In this document: one piece after another, positions 7,121 through 15,262 of the stretch
Layout: every line of letters begins with the position of its first letter
Position numbering within the stretch: position 1 is the first letter of the stretch
Origin: Chloroflexota bacterium
Lineage (GTDB): Bacteria > Chloroflexota > Anaerolineae > Aggregatilineales > UBA2796
Reading direction: 5' to 3'
Assembly: GCA_003695215.1 (NCBI GenBank)
Contig: RFIM01000244.1
Span: 1-19,872, forward strand
Length of the DNA stretch: 19,872 nucleotides
Translations under genes and position numbers: made by a program
The notes under the pieces: generated by a model
The model's database searches: none
Told to the model about the DNA's origin: nothing
Seen by the model: the letters and a program-made list of their open reading frames with translations, nothing else

Positions 7121-8623
7121 TTACGGCGAGCGCGTAAAGCGCTCCAGGACGCGCACCGCAGGTTTGGGCACGTAGGCGGTCGTCCACAAGCCGAAATGAT
7201 GTTCGGCATTATCGGCGCTAGGGCAGGCAGGCGGAAGGCACGTGGCCTCAGTCGGGAAATCGAAAGCTGCCCAGAGCAGCCAGCCAAGCAAGTTGGCGTC
7301 TTCAGCTGTGCGGATTGCAGCTTCGAGCTTGCGCGCCTGCTCGGCAAGCGCCGCTGAATTGGTCGCGCGTGCGGGATAGCCCAATTCCTGCAGCAGAATT
7401 GGCTTGCGGCTGTTGGCGCGCAAGGCGTTGATGCGCTCGCGCAAGTTCTCGGCCGAGCGCCAATGGTGGAAGCTCAGGAAGTCCACAGCGCGCTCGGTCG
7501 CCAAAGCGCCTTCATTCCAGCCTGCTGTGATCAGATGGTTTGGCGCAGCGGCGCGAAGGCGCGGCGCGAGTTGGTTCAGCCAGGCGATCACGTCAGCGGC
7601 GCGCGCATAGCCGCGCACATAGTCAATATCGCCTTCATTGCGCAAATCGAAGGCGAGGATAGCAGGCTCGTCGCGGTAGCGCGCTGCAATGAACAGGCTC
7701 TGAGCGTCCGCGATCTCAGAGTCGGTATAGAGCGGGCGCACGAGTAGGTCGGGCAAGTCATTCAAGGTGAGCAGGACGCGCAAACCGCGCTCGGCGGCCA
7801 GGCGGATTGTGCCATCAAGGCGCGCGAAGCCTTCTGGCCGTGGCACAACGCCGTTGCCAACGCACTGAAAGAGCGCGGCATGCCAAGCGAAGATGCGGAT
7901 CGTGTTCAGGCCTGCTGCAGCCAACAGGTCGAGCTCACGGGCGATGACGCTCAGATCGGCTTCGGTCAGGAAGCGCCGCCATGGCGCGCGTGATGGATAG
8001 TAATTCACGCCGCGTACAATGAAGGGCGCGCCATCAGCGCTAAAGCGCCCTGCCTCAAGGCGCACGAAGCCGCCTTTGCCGTGAGGCGTGTAGACGGGCA
8101 ATTGAGCGGCGGCGATCTCAGCTTCAGTGCAGGTCTCAGGTGGTGGCGGTGTTAGGGCGTTGTGTCGGCGCAGGGCACGGGCGGCTTCCGTGCCTTGCGG
8201 CTGCACAGCTAGGGCGCGCCGATAGGCTTCCAGCGCAGCGGGCAGGTCGCCTTGGCGCTCGAGAGCGGCGCCGTAATTGTAGTAGGCAGGGTAGAGCAGC
8301 AGACGCGGCGCTTGAGCGCCTTCGCAGCTTGCCGCCTGATTGACCAGCAGCGTCAATGCGCCAACGACGCGCTGCCAATTGCGATTCCATGCGGCATGCA
8401 CATTGGCACATAAATCTTCAGGCCTCAGCAGGCGCAGATCGTCAGGCACGGCGAACGCGGCTTCAAGAGCCGAGTCAACCTCACGGAAAGCGCTGGCGTC
8501 GTAGGTTGGCAGAGGCGCGCTCGGCTCAGCTGAAGGCGGCGCGCTATGGCTGCTGAAGGCGAGCGAGACGATCAGGAGAAGCCAAGTGGCGCCGTAGATG
8601 GCAAAGCGCGCAATGCGCCGCAT
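7121..8623 (-). CDS. Exported TPR plus GH5-like glycoside hydrolase
   Basis: Protein of 500 residues with an N-terminal basic segment and hydrophobic helix (about 1-24), acting as a signal peptide or anchor, so it probably works outside the membrane. A TPR-like helix pair lies at about 113-146 (NYGAALERQGDLPAALEAYRRALAV). The catalytic part begins near 183 with FVRLEAGRF...FIVRGVNYYP, typical of GH5/mannanase-like TIM barrels. The likely acid/base is E330 in FDLRNE and the nucleophile E413 in LLQELGYP, the two strand-end glutamates expected of clan GH-A. The substrate is unknown; a beta-linked glycan would be usual for the clan. Its ATG directly follows the TAA of the kinase gene (TAAATG), so translation is probably coupled. 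A combined TPR and GH-A enzyme is uncommon. Confidence 0.82.
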   Translation of the reverse strand: MRRIARFAIYGATWLLLIVSLAFSSHSAPPSAEPSAPLPTYDASAFREVDSALEAAFAVPDDLRLLRPEDLCANVHAAWNRNWQRVVGALTLLVNQAASCEGAQAPRLLLYPAYYNYGAALERQGDLPAALEAYRRALAVQPQGTEAARALRRHNALTPPPPETCTEAEIAAAQLPVYTPHGKGGFVRLEAGRFSADGAPFIVRGVNYYPSRAPWRRFLTEADLSVIARELDLLAAAGLNTIRIFAWHAALFQCVGNGVVPRPEGFARLDGTIRLAAERGLRVLLTLNDLPDLLVRPLYTDSEIADAQSLFIAARYRDEPAILAFDLRNEGDIDYVRGYARAADVIAWLNQLAPRLRAAAPNHLITAGWNEGALATERAVDFLSFHHWRSAENLRERINALRANSRKPILLQELGYPARATNSAALAEQARKLEAAIRTAEDANLLGWLLWAAFDFPTEATCLPPACPSADNAEHHFGLWTTAYVPKPAVRVLERFTRSP

Positions 8624-11074
8624 TTAACGGACGACCTCACGGGCATCCTGGGCGCAGCGGAAGCCGAAGAAGCGCTCACGCGCGTTTGGATCAGCGGGCA
8701 GGCGGTGCGTGGCGCGATATTCGACGAACCCGAGCGGATCGCGTTGCACAGGGCCGCCGCCGCGCAGGACGCGCAACGTGCCGCGTGAGGGGCCTCTGGG
8801 ATTCTCGCCTGTGCTCTGCGCGTAGTAGTCAGGTGCGTACCAATCGGCAACCCATTCCCATGCGTTGCCTGCCATATCTAGGACGCCAAACGGGCTAGCG
8901 CCTTCAGGGAAGCTGCCGACATCGCGCAGCACGCCTGAGTTGACGTTGGCAGGAATCTCATCGCTTTTGTTACCCCAAGGGTAAAGCCGATTATCTGTGC
9001 CGCGCGCCGCGAACTCCCATTCCGCTTCGGTCGGCAAGCGTTTGCCGATGAAGCGGCAGTACGCCACAGCCTCAGCCCACGAGATGCCTGTCACGGGCTG
9101 ATTATCGGCGCCGGGCGGGATGCTGGGCGCAGGCGGACGGCGCACGAAGCGCACTTGGCGGAAATACAGATCGATCCAGACGGGCGTCTCAGGCTGTAAG
9201 CCACCAGCTGAGCTACCGCCATACTCGCTGCTGCTATCGCGCACCAAAAGCAGCAGCAGCTCGCGCCGCGCCGTATCCACCAGCCCATCAGCTGGTCGGC
9301 GCGGCGAGTAGCAGCACGTGCCGTTGGCGCGCAGGATGCGATGCTGTTCGTCGCGCACGCCTGGCATCACCATCATGTGCGCGCCTAGCCCGCTGTAGAC
9401 CAACTCGCCGTTCACGTAGACGTCTGCCATGCCCCAAGTGTTGATATCGCCGACCACAGCAGGCAGGATAGGCGATTCTTGGCCGCTATCGCCGTGCATG
9501 TGGACGTGCGCGCCGACGCCGCCTTTTTGAAAGGCGGCTGTGCCGATGAAGACGTCATGGACGATGCGAATCTCGCCTTCCAGGGTACGATTCGCCTCAG
9601 TCTGCAGCTTGCCCGTCAAAGTGACGATCACGCTGCCTGTGTTGGTAGTCGGATCGAGCTTGACTTCAGCGCGAGCGTCTTCGAGCGGGAAGACTTTGGT
9701 GCCATCGTAGCTGAAGCGGTCGTTCACATCGCCGACGACATAGCCTTCGGTCGCCACGACTTCCCACGTCGGATCGATGCCTGGTTGTTCCCATGTGGCA
9801 GGCGCCTCAAAGCCCGTGCGCCGAATGAAATCGTAGTAGGCGCGATTGGTTACCTCAGTGCGATCTATGAAGAAAGGCGCGAGAGTGACGCTGTGCGGCG
9901 GACGCTCGTGTTCATCGCCTGTTGCCGAGCCCATCACGAAAGTGCCGCCGCGCACATAGACCATGCCCTCAGGCGGCATCGGTTCAGGCGGCTGACTGAA
10001 CAGCGCTGTCATGCCGAGCCCGATAGCCACGCCGAAAACGGCGATGACGGCTAGAGCTGCGAAGAAGAAGCGGTTGTTGCCACTGGGCAAGCGCTCAGTG
10101 ATCCGCAAGTGTGCCGTTGAGGCGCCAGGATCGGCCACAGGCGATTTGACAGTCTGCGTGCTGGAGATCGGCTCGGGCAGGCGTGCCGTCATCGTTGGCT
10201 CCAAGCGGCCGTCGAGCGCTGCTTCAAAGGCCTCAGCCATCTGGCGCGCCGTGGCGAAGCGGTCATCGGGCTTCTTGCTCAAGGCGCGCAAAACGATGCC
10301 AACAATGCCCTGCGGCAAGCCTTCTACTAGCGCGCTGGGCACAGGCGGCAGTTCGTTCAGGTGCTTGATGATGACGCTGGCATTGGACGTGCCCATGAAC
10401 GGCGTGCGGCCTGTGAGCAGCTCGAAAAGCACACAGCCGAGCGCGTAGATATCAGTCAGGTGCGTCAAATCGGCGACACCTTCGATCTGCTCAGGCGACA
10501 TATACGCCGGCGAGCCAATGGTGTAGCCTGTGGCCGTCAGCTTTTCGGAATTGGCGAGGCGCGCTAAGCCGAAGTCAGCCAAGATCAGGCGGCCGTCAGC
10601 GGTGATCATGATGTTAGATGGCTTGATATCGCGATGAATCAGGCCGCGCTGATGGGCGTAGTCTAGCGCATCGCACAATTGCCGAAACCACTGGCGTACT
10701 TCGGGCAAGGGTAGGCCTTTTGGCGCAGCTGCCAGGCGTTTGGCGAGCGTCTCACCTTCGATCAGCTCCATAACCATGTAGTGCAAGCCATCTTGCTCGC
10801 TCAGATCGAAGACGCGCAGGATGTTGGGATGATTGAGCGCAGCAGCAGCGCGCGCCTCTTGCCGAAAGCGCGCTACAGTCTCAGGATCGTCGAGGCGCAG
10901 CGGATGGATGACCTTAATGGCCACGTATTGTGCTAGATCGGGATTGAAGGCGCGGTAGACTTCGGCCATGCTGCCGCGCCCAAGCAAGCCTTCAATCCGA
11001 TACTTGCCAAGCGTTTGCCCGTTTTTCAGATACGTTAGCGGTTGCCCATTTGCCATTGCTAAGCCCATTCCCAA
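8624..11074 (-). CDS. Membrane Ser/Thr protein kinase with an outer FGE-sulfatase domain split by a large insertion
   Basis: Receptor-type kinase of 816 residues. The Hanks kinase domain spans about 25-285: glycine loop GRGSMAEVY (32-40), K54, HRDIKPSN (D149, N154), DFG (167-169) and SPE (193-195), so it looks catalytically competent. A hydrophobic helix at about 335-358 separates it from an outer FGE-sulfatase (SUMF1-like) domain that begins at MVYVRGGTFVMGS (371-383) and resumes at PVTGISWAEAVAYCRF...RLPTEAEWEFAARG (660-692), ending GFRC (804-807). Between them, about 431-652 is an extra His- and beta-rich segment that I do not recognise. The cysteines used by true formylglycine-generating enzymes are absent (FVEYRATHR region), so the domain is more likely ligand binding. 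The start is uncertain: TTG 11074 has AGGAAG six nt upstream; ATG 11068 and ATG 11056 are alternatives. Confidence 0.93.
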   Translation of the reverse strand: MGMGLAMANGQPLTYLKNGQTLGKYRIEGLLGRGSMAEVYRAFNPDLAQYVAIKVIHPLRLDDPETVARFRQEARAAAALNHPNILRVFDLSEQDGLHYMVMELIEGETLAKRLAAAPKGLPLPEVRQWFRQLCDALDYAHQRGLIHRDIKPSNIMITADGRLILADFGLARLANSEKLTATGYTIGSPAYMSPEQIEGVADLTHLTDIYALGCVLFELLTGRTPFMGTSNASVIIKHLNELPPVPSALVEGLPQGIVGIVLRALSKKPDDRFATARQMAEAFEAALDGRLEPTMTARLPEPISSTQTVKSPVADPGASTAHLRITERLPSGNNRFFFAALAVIAVFGVAIGLGMTALFSQPPEPMPPEGMVYVRGGTFVMGSATGDEHERPPHSVTLAPFFIDRTEVTNRAYYDFIRRTGFEAPATWEQPGIDPTWEVVATEGYVVGDVNDRFSYDGTKVFPLEDARAEVKLDPTTNTGSVIVTLTGKLQTEANRTLEGEIRIVHDVFIGTAAFQKGGVGAHVHMHGDSGQESPILPAVVGDINTWGMADVYVNGELVYSGLGAHMMVMPGVRDEQHRILRANGTCCYSPRRPADGLVDTARRELLLLLVRDSSSEYGGSSAGGLQPETPVWIDLYFRQVRFVRRPPAPSIPPGADNQPVTGISWAEAVAYCRFIGKRLPTEAEWEFAARGTDNRLYPWGNKSDEIPANVNSGVLRDVGSFPEGASPFGVLDMAGNAWEWVADWYAPDYYAQSTGENPRGPSRGTLRVLRGGGPVQRDPLGFVEYRATHRLPADPNARERFFGFRCAQDAREVVR

Positions 11075-11147
11075 GCCGTGCTTCCTAGAGATAATAACGT
11101 CTTTTGGCAGGTTTTGGGAACAAGCGTCAGCAAAGCGTTAGGCAAGT

Positions 11148-13316
11148 CTAATCTTGTGCCGTCAGCCGGATGGTCTTCAGCTGGCCGCGATGATAAGCGC
11201 GCAAAGTCAGGCTGCGCCAATGCGAAGGCAAGTTCGGCTGCACCTGCAATTCGCCGCGCTCATCAAGGCACAAGCCTGCGAAGCCAAAGGCGATAGCCTG
11301 CCAGACGCCACCGCAAGCCGCCGCATGAATGCCATCGCTCACATTGCCCTTCAAATCCTCAAGGTCGATGTTGGCTGCGTAGATGAAGAGCTTGTAGGCT
11401 TCCTCGAGCAAGCCAAGCCGCGCCGCTACCCAAGCGTGCGTAGACGGACTCAGCGACGAGCCGTGATCCACAAGCGGATAGTAGAAGTCCCAGTTAGCTT
11501 GCCGCTCCTCTAGCGTGCCGAACTGATCGCCGAGCAAGGCCATCAGCATGACGATATCCGCCTGCTTAATGACCATAGTGCGTTGTGCGCGCTGGTGGCC
11601 GAGAATCCAGTCCATGTTGGCGACGCGCGGCTGCCAGTGCGTCAGATCGAGCCGTTCTAGTTGGAAGAAGCCCTCGAACTGCTCTAGCACGCCCGCCTCA
11701 GGATCGCGCGGTATGTACATCTTCGCCGCGATCTCTGCCCACTTGGCGCAGCGCTCTTCTGTGATGTTTAAGCGCGTCAGAAGCGCCTGGCCCGCATGCC
11801 GATGATGGATCAAGAGCCAATCGCGCACGGCGAGCGCCTGCTGCAAATGCCAGCGCACCATGCTGTTGGTGAAGGCGCTGTTGTTCACGTTTTCGTGATA
11901 CTCATCCGGCCCGATCTGCCTGCGCAGCTCATAGCGATCGTACTCGGCGTTATACTCGGCGCGGCTGCCCCAGAAGACGGCTGTATCCAGCACAATCTCA
12001 GCGCCATACTTCACCAAGAATTCATCATCGCCTGTCCAGCGCCAATATTGCAGCACCGCGTAGGCGATATCCGTGCTGATGTGCTGCTCGTTATCGCCCG
12101 TCCAGATGCGAATGCGCGTGCCATCAGGCTGTGGATGCGACCACTGCGGCGTGGTCTCTTCGCCTGTATCTGTGCTTTCCCAAGGGAACATGGCGCCTTC
12201 ATAGCCGTTAGCGCGCGCCTTGTTGCGCGCACCTTGCAGATTGTGGTAGCGGTACATCAGCAAATTGCGCGCCAATTTGGGCTGAGTCACGATCAGCAGT
12301 GGCAACATGAACAGCTCAGTATCCCAGAAGACATGCCCTTTGTAGCCGAAGCCTGAGAGCGTCTTGGCGCCGATGCTGACTCGCTCATCGTGGCGTGGCG
12401 CAGCGATCAGGACGTGGTAAGTGGTGAAGCGCACGGCCCGTTGGGCCACCTCATCGCCTTCAATCTGCACGTCAGAGGTATGCCAATACTGTTCCCATGC
12501 GGCACAATGCGCCGCAAAGAGCATCTCATAACCTTTTGCGAGCGCCGCATGCGCTGCCTTTTGCGCAGCTGCAGCAGGTTGATCGCTCTGACGCGTGGTA
12601 TAGATTGCGCTGACTTTCGTCAGGCTGATTTCGTTCTCTTGTGGCAGAGCGAACGTATAGCAGACTTGCTCGGAATCGCTCTGGGCAGGCGTCTCCAGGC
12701 TTAGGCTGTGCGCCGCGCATACAGCAATGCCATAACCGCTTTGCGTGGTGCGCGCTGTCACCAGAATTTCGGCGCCCGTGAGGCTGGTTTGCACATCGGT
12801 CAGATGCTGAGTGCCGAGATTGGTCACTTTGGCATCCACAGTTGAGCGTATCTCGATTTGTGGCGAGCCGAGCAAGGCGCGCACGCGCACGCGTTGCACC
12901 AGGATATGCTCGTCGGCCAAGCTGGCAAAGCGCTCAAAGGTCAGCTTGACCACTAAGCCTTGTGAGGTGCGCCACAGCACTTCGCGGGTCAGCACGGCGC
13001 GCTTTAGGTCAAGTGTGCGCCGAAAGCCGATCACTTTGCCTGCGTTCAGGTGGAATAGCTCGCCATCTACCCAGATTTGCACGGGCAACGGATTAGGCAA
13101 ATTGACCAGATCGGGAACGAGATCGCCTTCAGCATGGTTGAAGATGCCATGCACTAGCGTCGTCGCTAGGGCGCCGCTGTAGCCTTCCTCAAAGGTGCCG
13201 CGCACGCCCATGAAGCCATTGCCGACGGTGAAGATGGTCTCGGTATGGTGCAATTTAAAAGGATTGAACGGTGACTCGCTGACGAGCCATGTGCGCTGAT
13301 CGACGGGCGAAATCAT
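11148..13316 (-). CDS. GH65 inverting disaccharide phosphorylase (kojibiose/trehalose/maltose phosphorylase family)
   Basis: Cytoplasmic enzyme of 722 residues without a signal peptide. GH65 phosphorylases split alpha-glucosides with inorganic phosphate, giving beta-glucose-1-phosphate and the released sugar. Visible hallmarks are FTVGNGFMGVRG (29-40), YKGHVFWDTELFMLP (325-339), GYEGAMFPWES (371-381), the general acid E472 in IGPDEYHENVNN, KQAD (584-587), and the phosphate-binding HGSSLSPS (H618, S620, S621) that marks phosphorylases rather than hydrolases. The substrate loop reads GDNEQHISTDIAYA (407-420), not the HNE loop I recall for maltose phosphorylases, so a kojibiose-, nigerose- or trehalose-type substrate is at least as likely. 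AGAGG lies 9 nt before the ATG. The stop of the lacI-type gene is 16 bp upstream, so they form one operon with pgmB just beyond. Confidence 0.94.
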   Translation of the reverse strand: MISPVDQRTWLVSESPFNPFKLHHTETIFTVGNGFMGVRGTFEEGYSGALATTLVHGIFNHAEGDLVPDLVNLPNPLPVQIWVDGELFHLNAGKVIGFRRTLDLKRAVLTREVLWRTSQGLVVKLTFERFASLADEHILVQRVRVRALLGSPQIEIRSTVDAKVTNLGTQHLTDVQTSLTGAEILVTARTTQSGYGIAVCAAHSLSLETPAQSDSEQVCYTFALPQENEISLTKVSAIYTTRQSDQPAAAAQKAAHAALAKGYEMLFAAHCAAWEQYWHTSDVQIEGDEVAQRAVRFTTYHVLIAAPRHDERVSIGAKTLSGFGYKGHVFWDTELFMLPLLIVTQPKLARNLLMYRYHNLQGARNKARANGYEGAMFPWESTDTGEETTPQWSHPQPDGTRIRIWTGDNEQHISTDIAYAVLQYWRWTGDDEFLVKYGAEIVLDTAVFWGSRAEYNAEYDRYELRRQIGPDEYHENVNNSAFTNSMVRWHLQQALAVRDWLLIHHRHAGQALLTRLNITEERCAKWAEIAAKMYIPRDPEAGVLEQFEGFFQLERLDLTHWQPRVANMDWILGHQRAQRTMVIKQADIVMLMALLGDQFGTLEERQANWDFYYPLVDHGSSLSPSTHAWVAARLGLLEEAYKLFIYAANIDLEDLKGNVSDGIHAAACGGVWQAIAFGFAGLCLDERGELQVQPNLPSHWRSLTLRAYHRGQLKTIRLTAQD

Positions 13317-13332
13317 AAAGCCTAGCCTCTTA

Positions 13333-14514
13333 TTATGCAGGGAGAATGCTGTGTGAATTCACTCTCGGATCGGTGCTGGCGCGGACGATCAGCTGTGGCG
13401 CCACCAAAATTTGGCGTTGTGGCAAGGGCGTGCGTTCCAGCTCTGCCATCAGCAGAGCCACTACTTGCGCGGCCAGGTCATCCACAGGCTGACGCAACGT
13501 CGTCAAGGGCGGATGGAGCAGCTCTGTGATCGGGTCGTCGTCAAAGCCGCTGACCGCTACGTCATAGCCCACTTGAATGCCACAGCGATTCAAGTAGTTC
13601 ATCACGCCGATAGCCATCAGGTCGCTGACGCACACAATGGCCGTTGGGCGCTGCTCAGAAGGCAAGACGAGCAGCTCGGCTGCTGCTGCTGCTGCCGCTG
13701 AGCTGCTGTTCTCAGTGCGCCTGATCCAAGCGGGCTGTGGCGTGATCGCCGCGGCATCAAGGGCATCGAAGTAGCCTTGCACGCGCGCATCGCCGCTCAG
13801 CGAACCTTCAGGCCAGCCGATCAGCGCAATGCGCGTATGCCCTAAGCCGATCAAGTGCTCAGTGACCAGCTCGATGCCGCGCCTGCCGTCCACATCCACA
13901 TAAGGGAAGTCCCAACGGTCATTAGCGCGCCCGAAAGCAGCGAACGGCACGCGCATCTGCATCAGATAGCGGATGCGCGCATCGTTGCGATTGGTATGCG
14001 CTAGGATGAAGCCGTCCACGCGATTGGTCTGGATTAGCTCCTCATAGGCATCTGTTGGCGACTCTTCGCTGTGGGCGAAGGTCAGCACGTGATAGCCATA
14101 AGACTCAACCGCCTGCGCCATCCAGTAGGTGAAGCGATCCAGCAGCGGCGCGCTGTGCCCGCGCTTGACATTATGCCAACCATAGCCGACTAAGCGCGTT
14201 TTGTTCGCCTGCAGCGTCCTGCCATTGACATTAGGACGGTAATTGAGCGCTGCAGCCGCCTCTAGAACGCGATGGCGCGTGGCTGCGCTAACAGGCGCGC
14301 TATCGTTCAACACGTAAGAAACAGTCGCGATCGAGACGTTAGCGAGCGTAGCCACGTCTTTGATGGTGATGTTGAGCGTGTAGCCGAGTTGCTCGGCAGC
14401 AGCTAGGACGCTTTGGCGCTGTGCCTCTGGCACTGCCTGAGTGCCGCTCAAGGCGTGGTAGGCTGTCAGTAACGGCACTTTGGCAAGCGCTGCAACCTCT
14501 CTTAGCGTTGCCAT
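13333..14514 (-). CDS. LacI-family transcriptional regulator with two tandem HTH domains
   Basis: Regulator of 393 residues, about one HTH unit longer than a usual LacI protein (330-350). Residues 2-48 form a LacI-type HTH (TLREVAALAKV...VLAAAEQLGYTLN), and 49-95 form a second, more canonical one (TIKDVATLANVSIATVSYVLN...VLEAAAALNYRPN), followed by the hinge (NGRTLQANKT). By hand alignment the two are 18/47 identical. From about 105 comes the periplasmic-binding-protein-like effector domain (VDGFILAHT, VDVDGRRG, VSGFDDDP, TTLRQPVDDLA). An Ala-rich run near 273-279 comes from a GCT repeat. The first start is supported by AAGGT six nt before the ATG, and no in-frame start lies between the HTHs, so both are translated. 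It probably binds the palindromes at 14527-14538 and 15301-15312 and controls itself, GH65 and the ABC importer. Confidence 0.94.
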   Translation of the reverse strand: MATLREVAALAKVPLLTAYHALSGTQAVPEAQRQSVLAAAEQLGYTLNITIKDVATLANVSIATVSYVLNDSAPVSAATRHRVLEAAAALNYRPNVNGRTLQANKTRLVGYGWHNVKRGHSAPLLDRFTYWMAQAVESYGYHVLTFAHSEESPTDAYEELIQTNRVDGFILAHTNRNDARIRYLMQMRVPFAAFGRANDRWDFPYVDVDGRRGIELVTEHLIGLGHTRIALIGWPEGSLSGDARVQGYFDALDAAAITPQPAWIRRTENSSSAAAAAAAELLVLPSEQRPTAIVCVSDLMAIGVMNYLNRCGIQVGYDVAVSGFDDDPITELLHPPLTTLRQPVDDLAAQVVALLMAELERTPLPQRQILVAPQLIVRASTDPRVNSHSILPA

Positions 14515-14526
14515 GCGATCACCTTC

Positions 14527-14538
14527 TGAAACGTTTCA
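14527..14538. promoter_or_regulatory. LacI-type operator upstream of the lacI-like gene
   Basis: TGAAACGTTTCA is a perfect 12-bp palindrome with the central CG typical of LacI-family operators. It lies between the predicted transcription start and the ribosome site of the regulator gene, fitting autorepression. Confidence 0.75.
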
Positions 14539-14549
14539 CCTACATGCTC

Positions 14550-14578
14550 ATCATAGCCTGAGTAAGCCTTGCTGTCAA
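14550..14578 (-). promoter_or_regulatory. Promoter of the lacI-like/GH65 operon
   Basis: On the minus strand, TTGACA (complement of 14573-14578) is followed by a 17-bp spacer and TATGAT (complement of 14550-14555). The -35 overlaps the pgmB stop codon. The predicted start of transcription, near 14543, puts the operator at about +5 to +16. Confidence 0.75.
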
Positions 14579-15237
14579 TGCGCTAAGTTGGCAAGCCTGC
14601 TCAAAATGTGGTCGACCTGCGCACCTGCCAAGTTGGGCAAGATCAGATCAGCGGCGCCGACGCGAGCAGGATCGCCGATTCCGACGCTGTACATGCCGCA
14701 CTCGCGCGCTGCAGCAATGCCCGCTTCAGCGTCCTCAAAAACCACGCATTCAGCAGGCGGCACACCTAGCCTGCCCGCTACCCAGACGAACAGATCAGGC
14801 GCGGGCTTCGTGCGGCTGACAGAATAGCCATCGCCTATGGCATCGAACTGATCAGTGATACCAAGCCCGTTGAGCACATCGCGCGCATTCTTGCTGGCAG
14901 AGCCGATACCGAGCTTGAGGCCGTGCGCACGCGCCTGCGCTAGGAAGTCCGCCACGCCCTCCAACAAATCCGCCGCTGTGATTTGCGTCAGGAAGGCGCG
15001 GTAGTAGGCGTTTTTGCGCGCCATGTATTCTTCCATTTGCGCTTCGGGCAGCACTTTGCCTTTCAGCAGGCGCAGCAAGCTCTCGCGGCGCGAGACGCCG
15101 CGCAGAGCTTCGTTATCCTCGCGGCTGAAAGGCAGCCCTTCTTCATCAGCAAGGCGCTTCCAGGCGCGGTAGTGGTACTCGGCTGTATCCGTGATCACGC
15201 CGTCTAGATCGAAGATGAAGGCGGAAATTTGAGGCAT
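14575..15237 (-). CDS. pgmB: Beta-phosphoglucomutase
   Basis: HAD-superfamily mutase of 220 residues that converts beta-glucose-1-phosphate to glucose-6-phosphate, the step needed after an inverting GH65 phosphorylase. Motif 1 FDLDGVITDT gives nucleophile D10 and acid/base D12. The cap holds RGVSRRESL (46-54). Motif 2 GSASKN has S113 and K116. K144 is in KPAPDLF and the metal ligands E168 and D169 are in FEDAEAG. All match the well-studied Lactococcus enzyme pattern, and the length is normal. The ATG at 15237 follows an AAGGAAA ribosome site. The gene reads toward the lacI-like gene and shares a divergent control region with the ABC importer; read-through into lacI/GH65 is likely. Confidence 0.94.
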   Translation of the reverse strand: MPQISAFIFDLDGVITDTAEYHYRAWKRLADEEGLPFSREDNEALRGVSRRESLLRLLKGKVLPEAQMEEYMARKNAYYRAFLTQITAADLLEGVADFLAQARAHGLKLGIGSASKNARDVLNGLGITDQFDAIGDGYSVSRTKPAPDLFVWVAGRLGVPPAECVVFEDAEAGIAAARECGMYSVGIGDPARVGAADLILPNLAGAQVDHILSRLANLAH

Positions 15238-15262
15238 TTGGATTTCCTTCAGCGAACATCCC

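Noticed and set aside
8624..9783. True formylglycine-generating (sulfatase-activating) enzyme activity for the kinase-linked domain
   Set aside because: The catalytic cysteine pair is replaced (FVEYRATHR region), and no sulfatase gene is present; a binding role is more likely.
9479..10054. Open frame of 191 codons on the plus strand
   Set aside because: It lies wholly antisense to the kinase/FGE gene, whose domains continue through the same bases, and its translation resembles no family.
11075..11147. Separate promoter for the kinase gene
   Set aside because: A TATTAT hexamer (complement of 11091-11096) is present but no -35 at a proper distance, so read-through from GH65 is not excluded and no promoter is claimed.
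13680..13697. GCT/GCC triplet repeat as a phase-variation tract
   Set aside because: It is in frame and encodes an alanine run in the LacI-type protein; length changes by triplets would not shift the frame.
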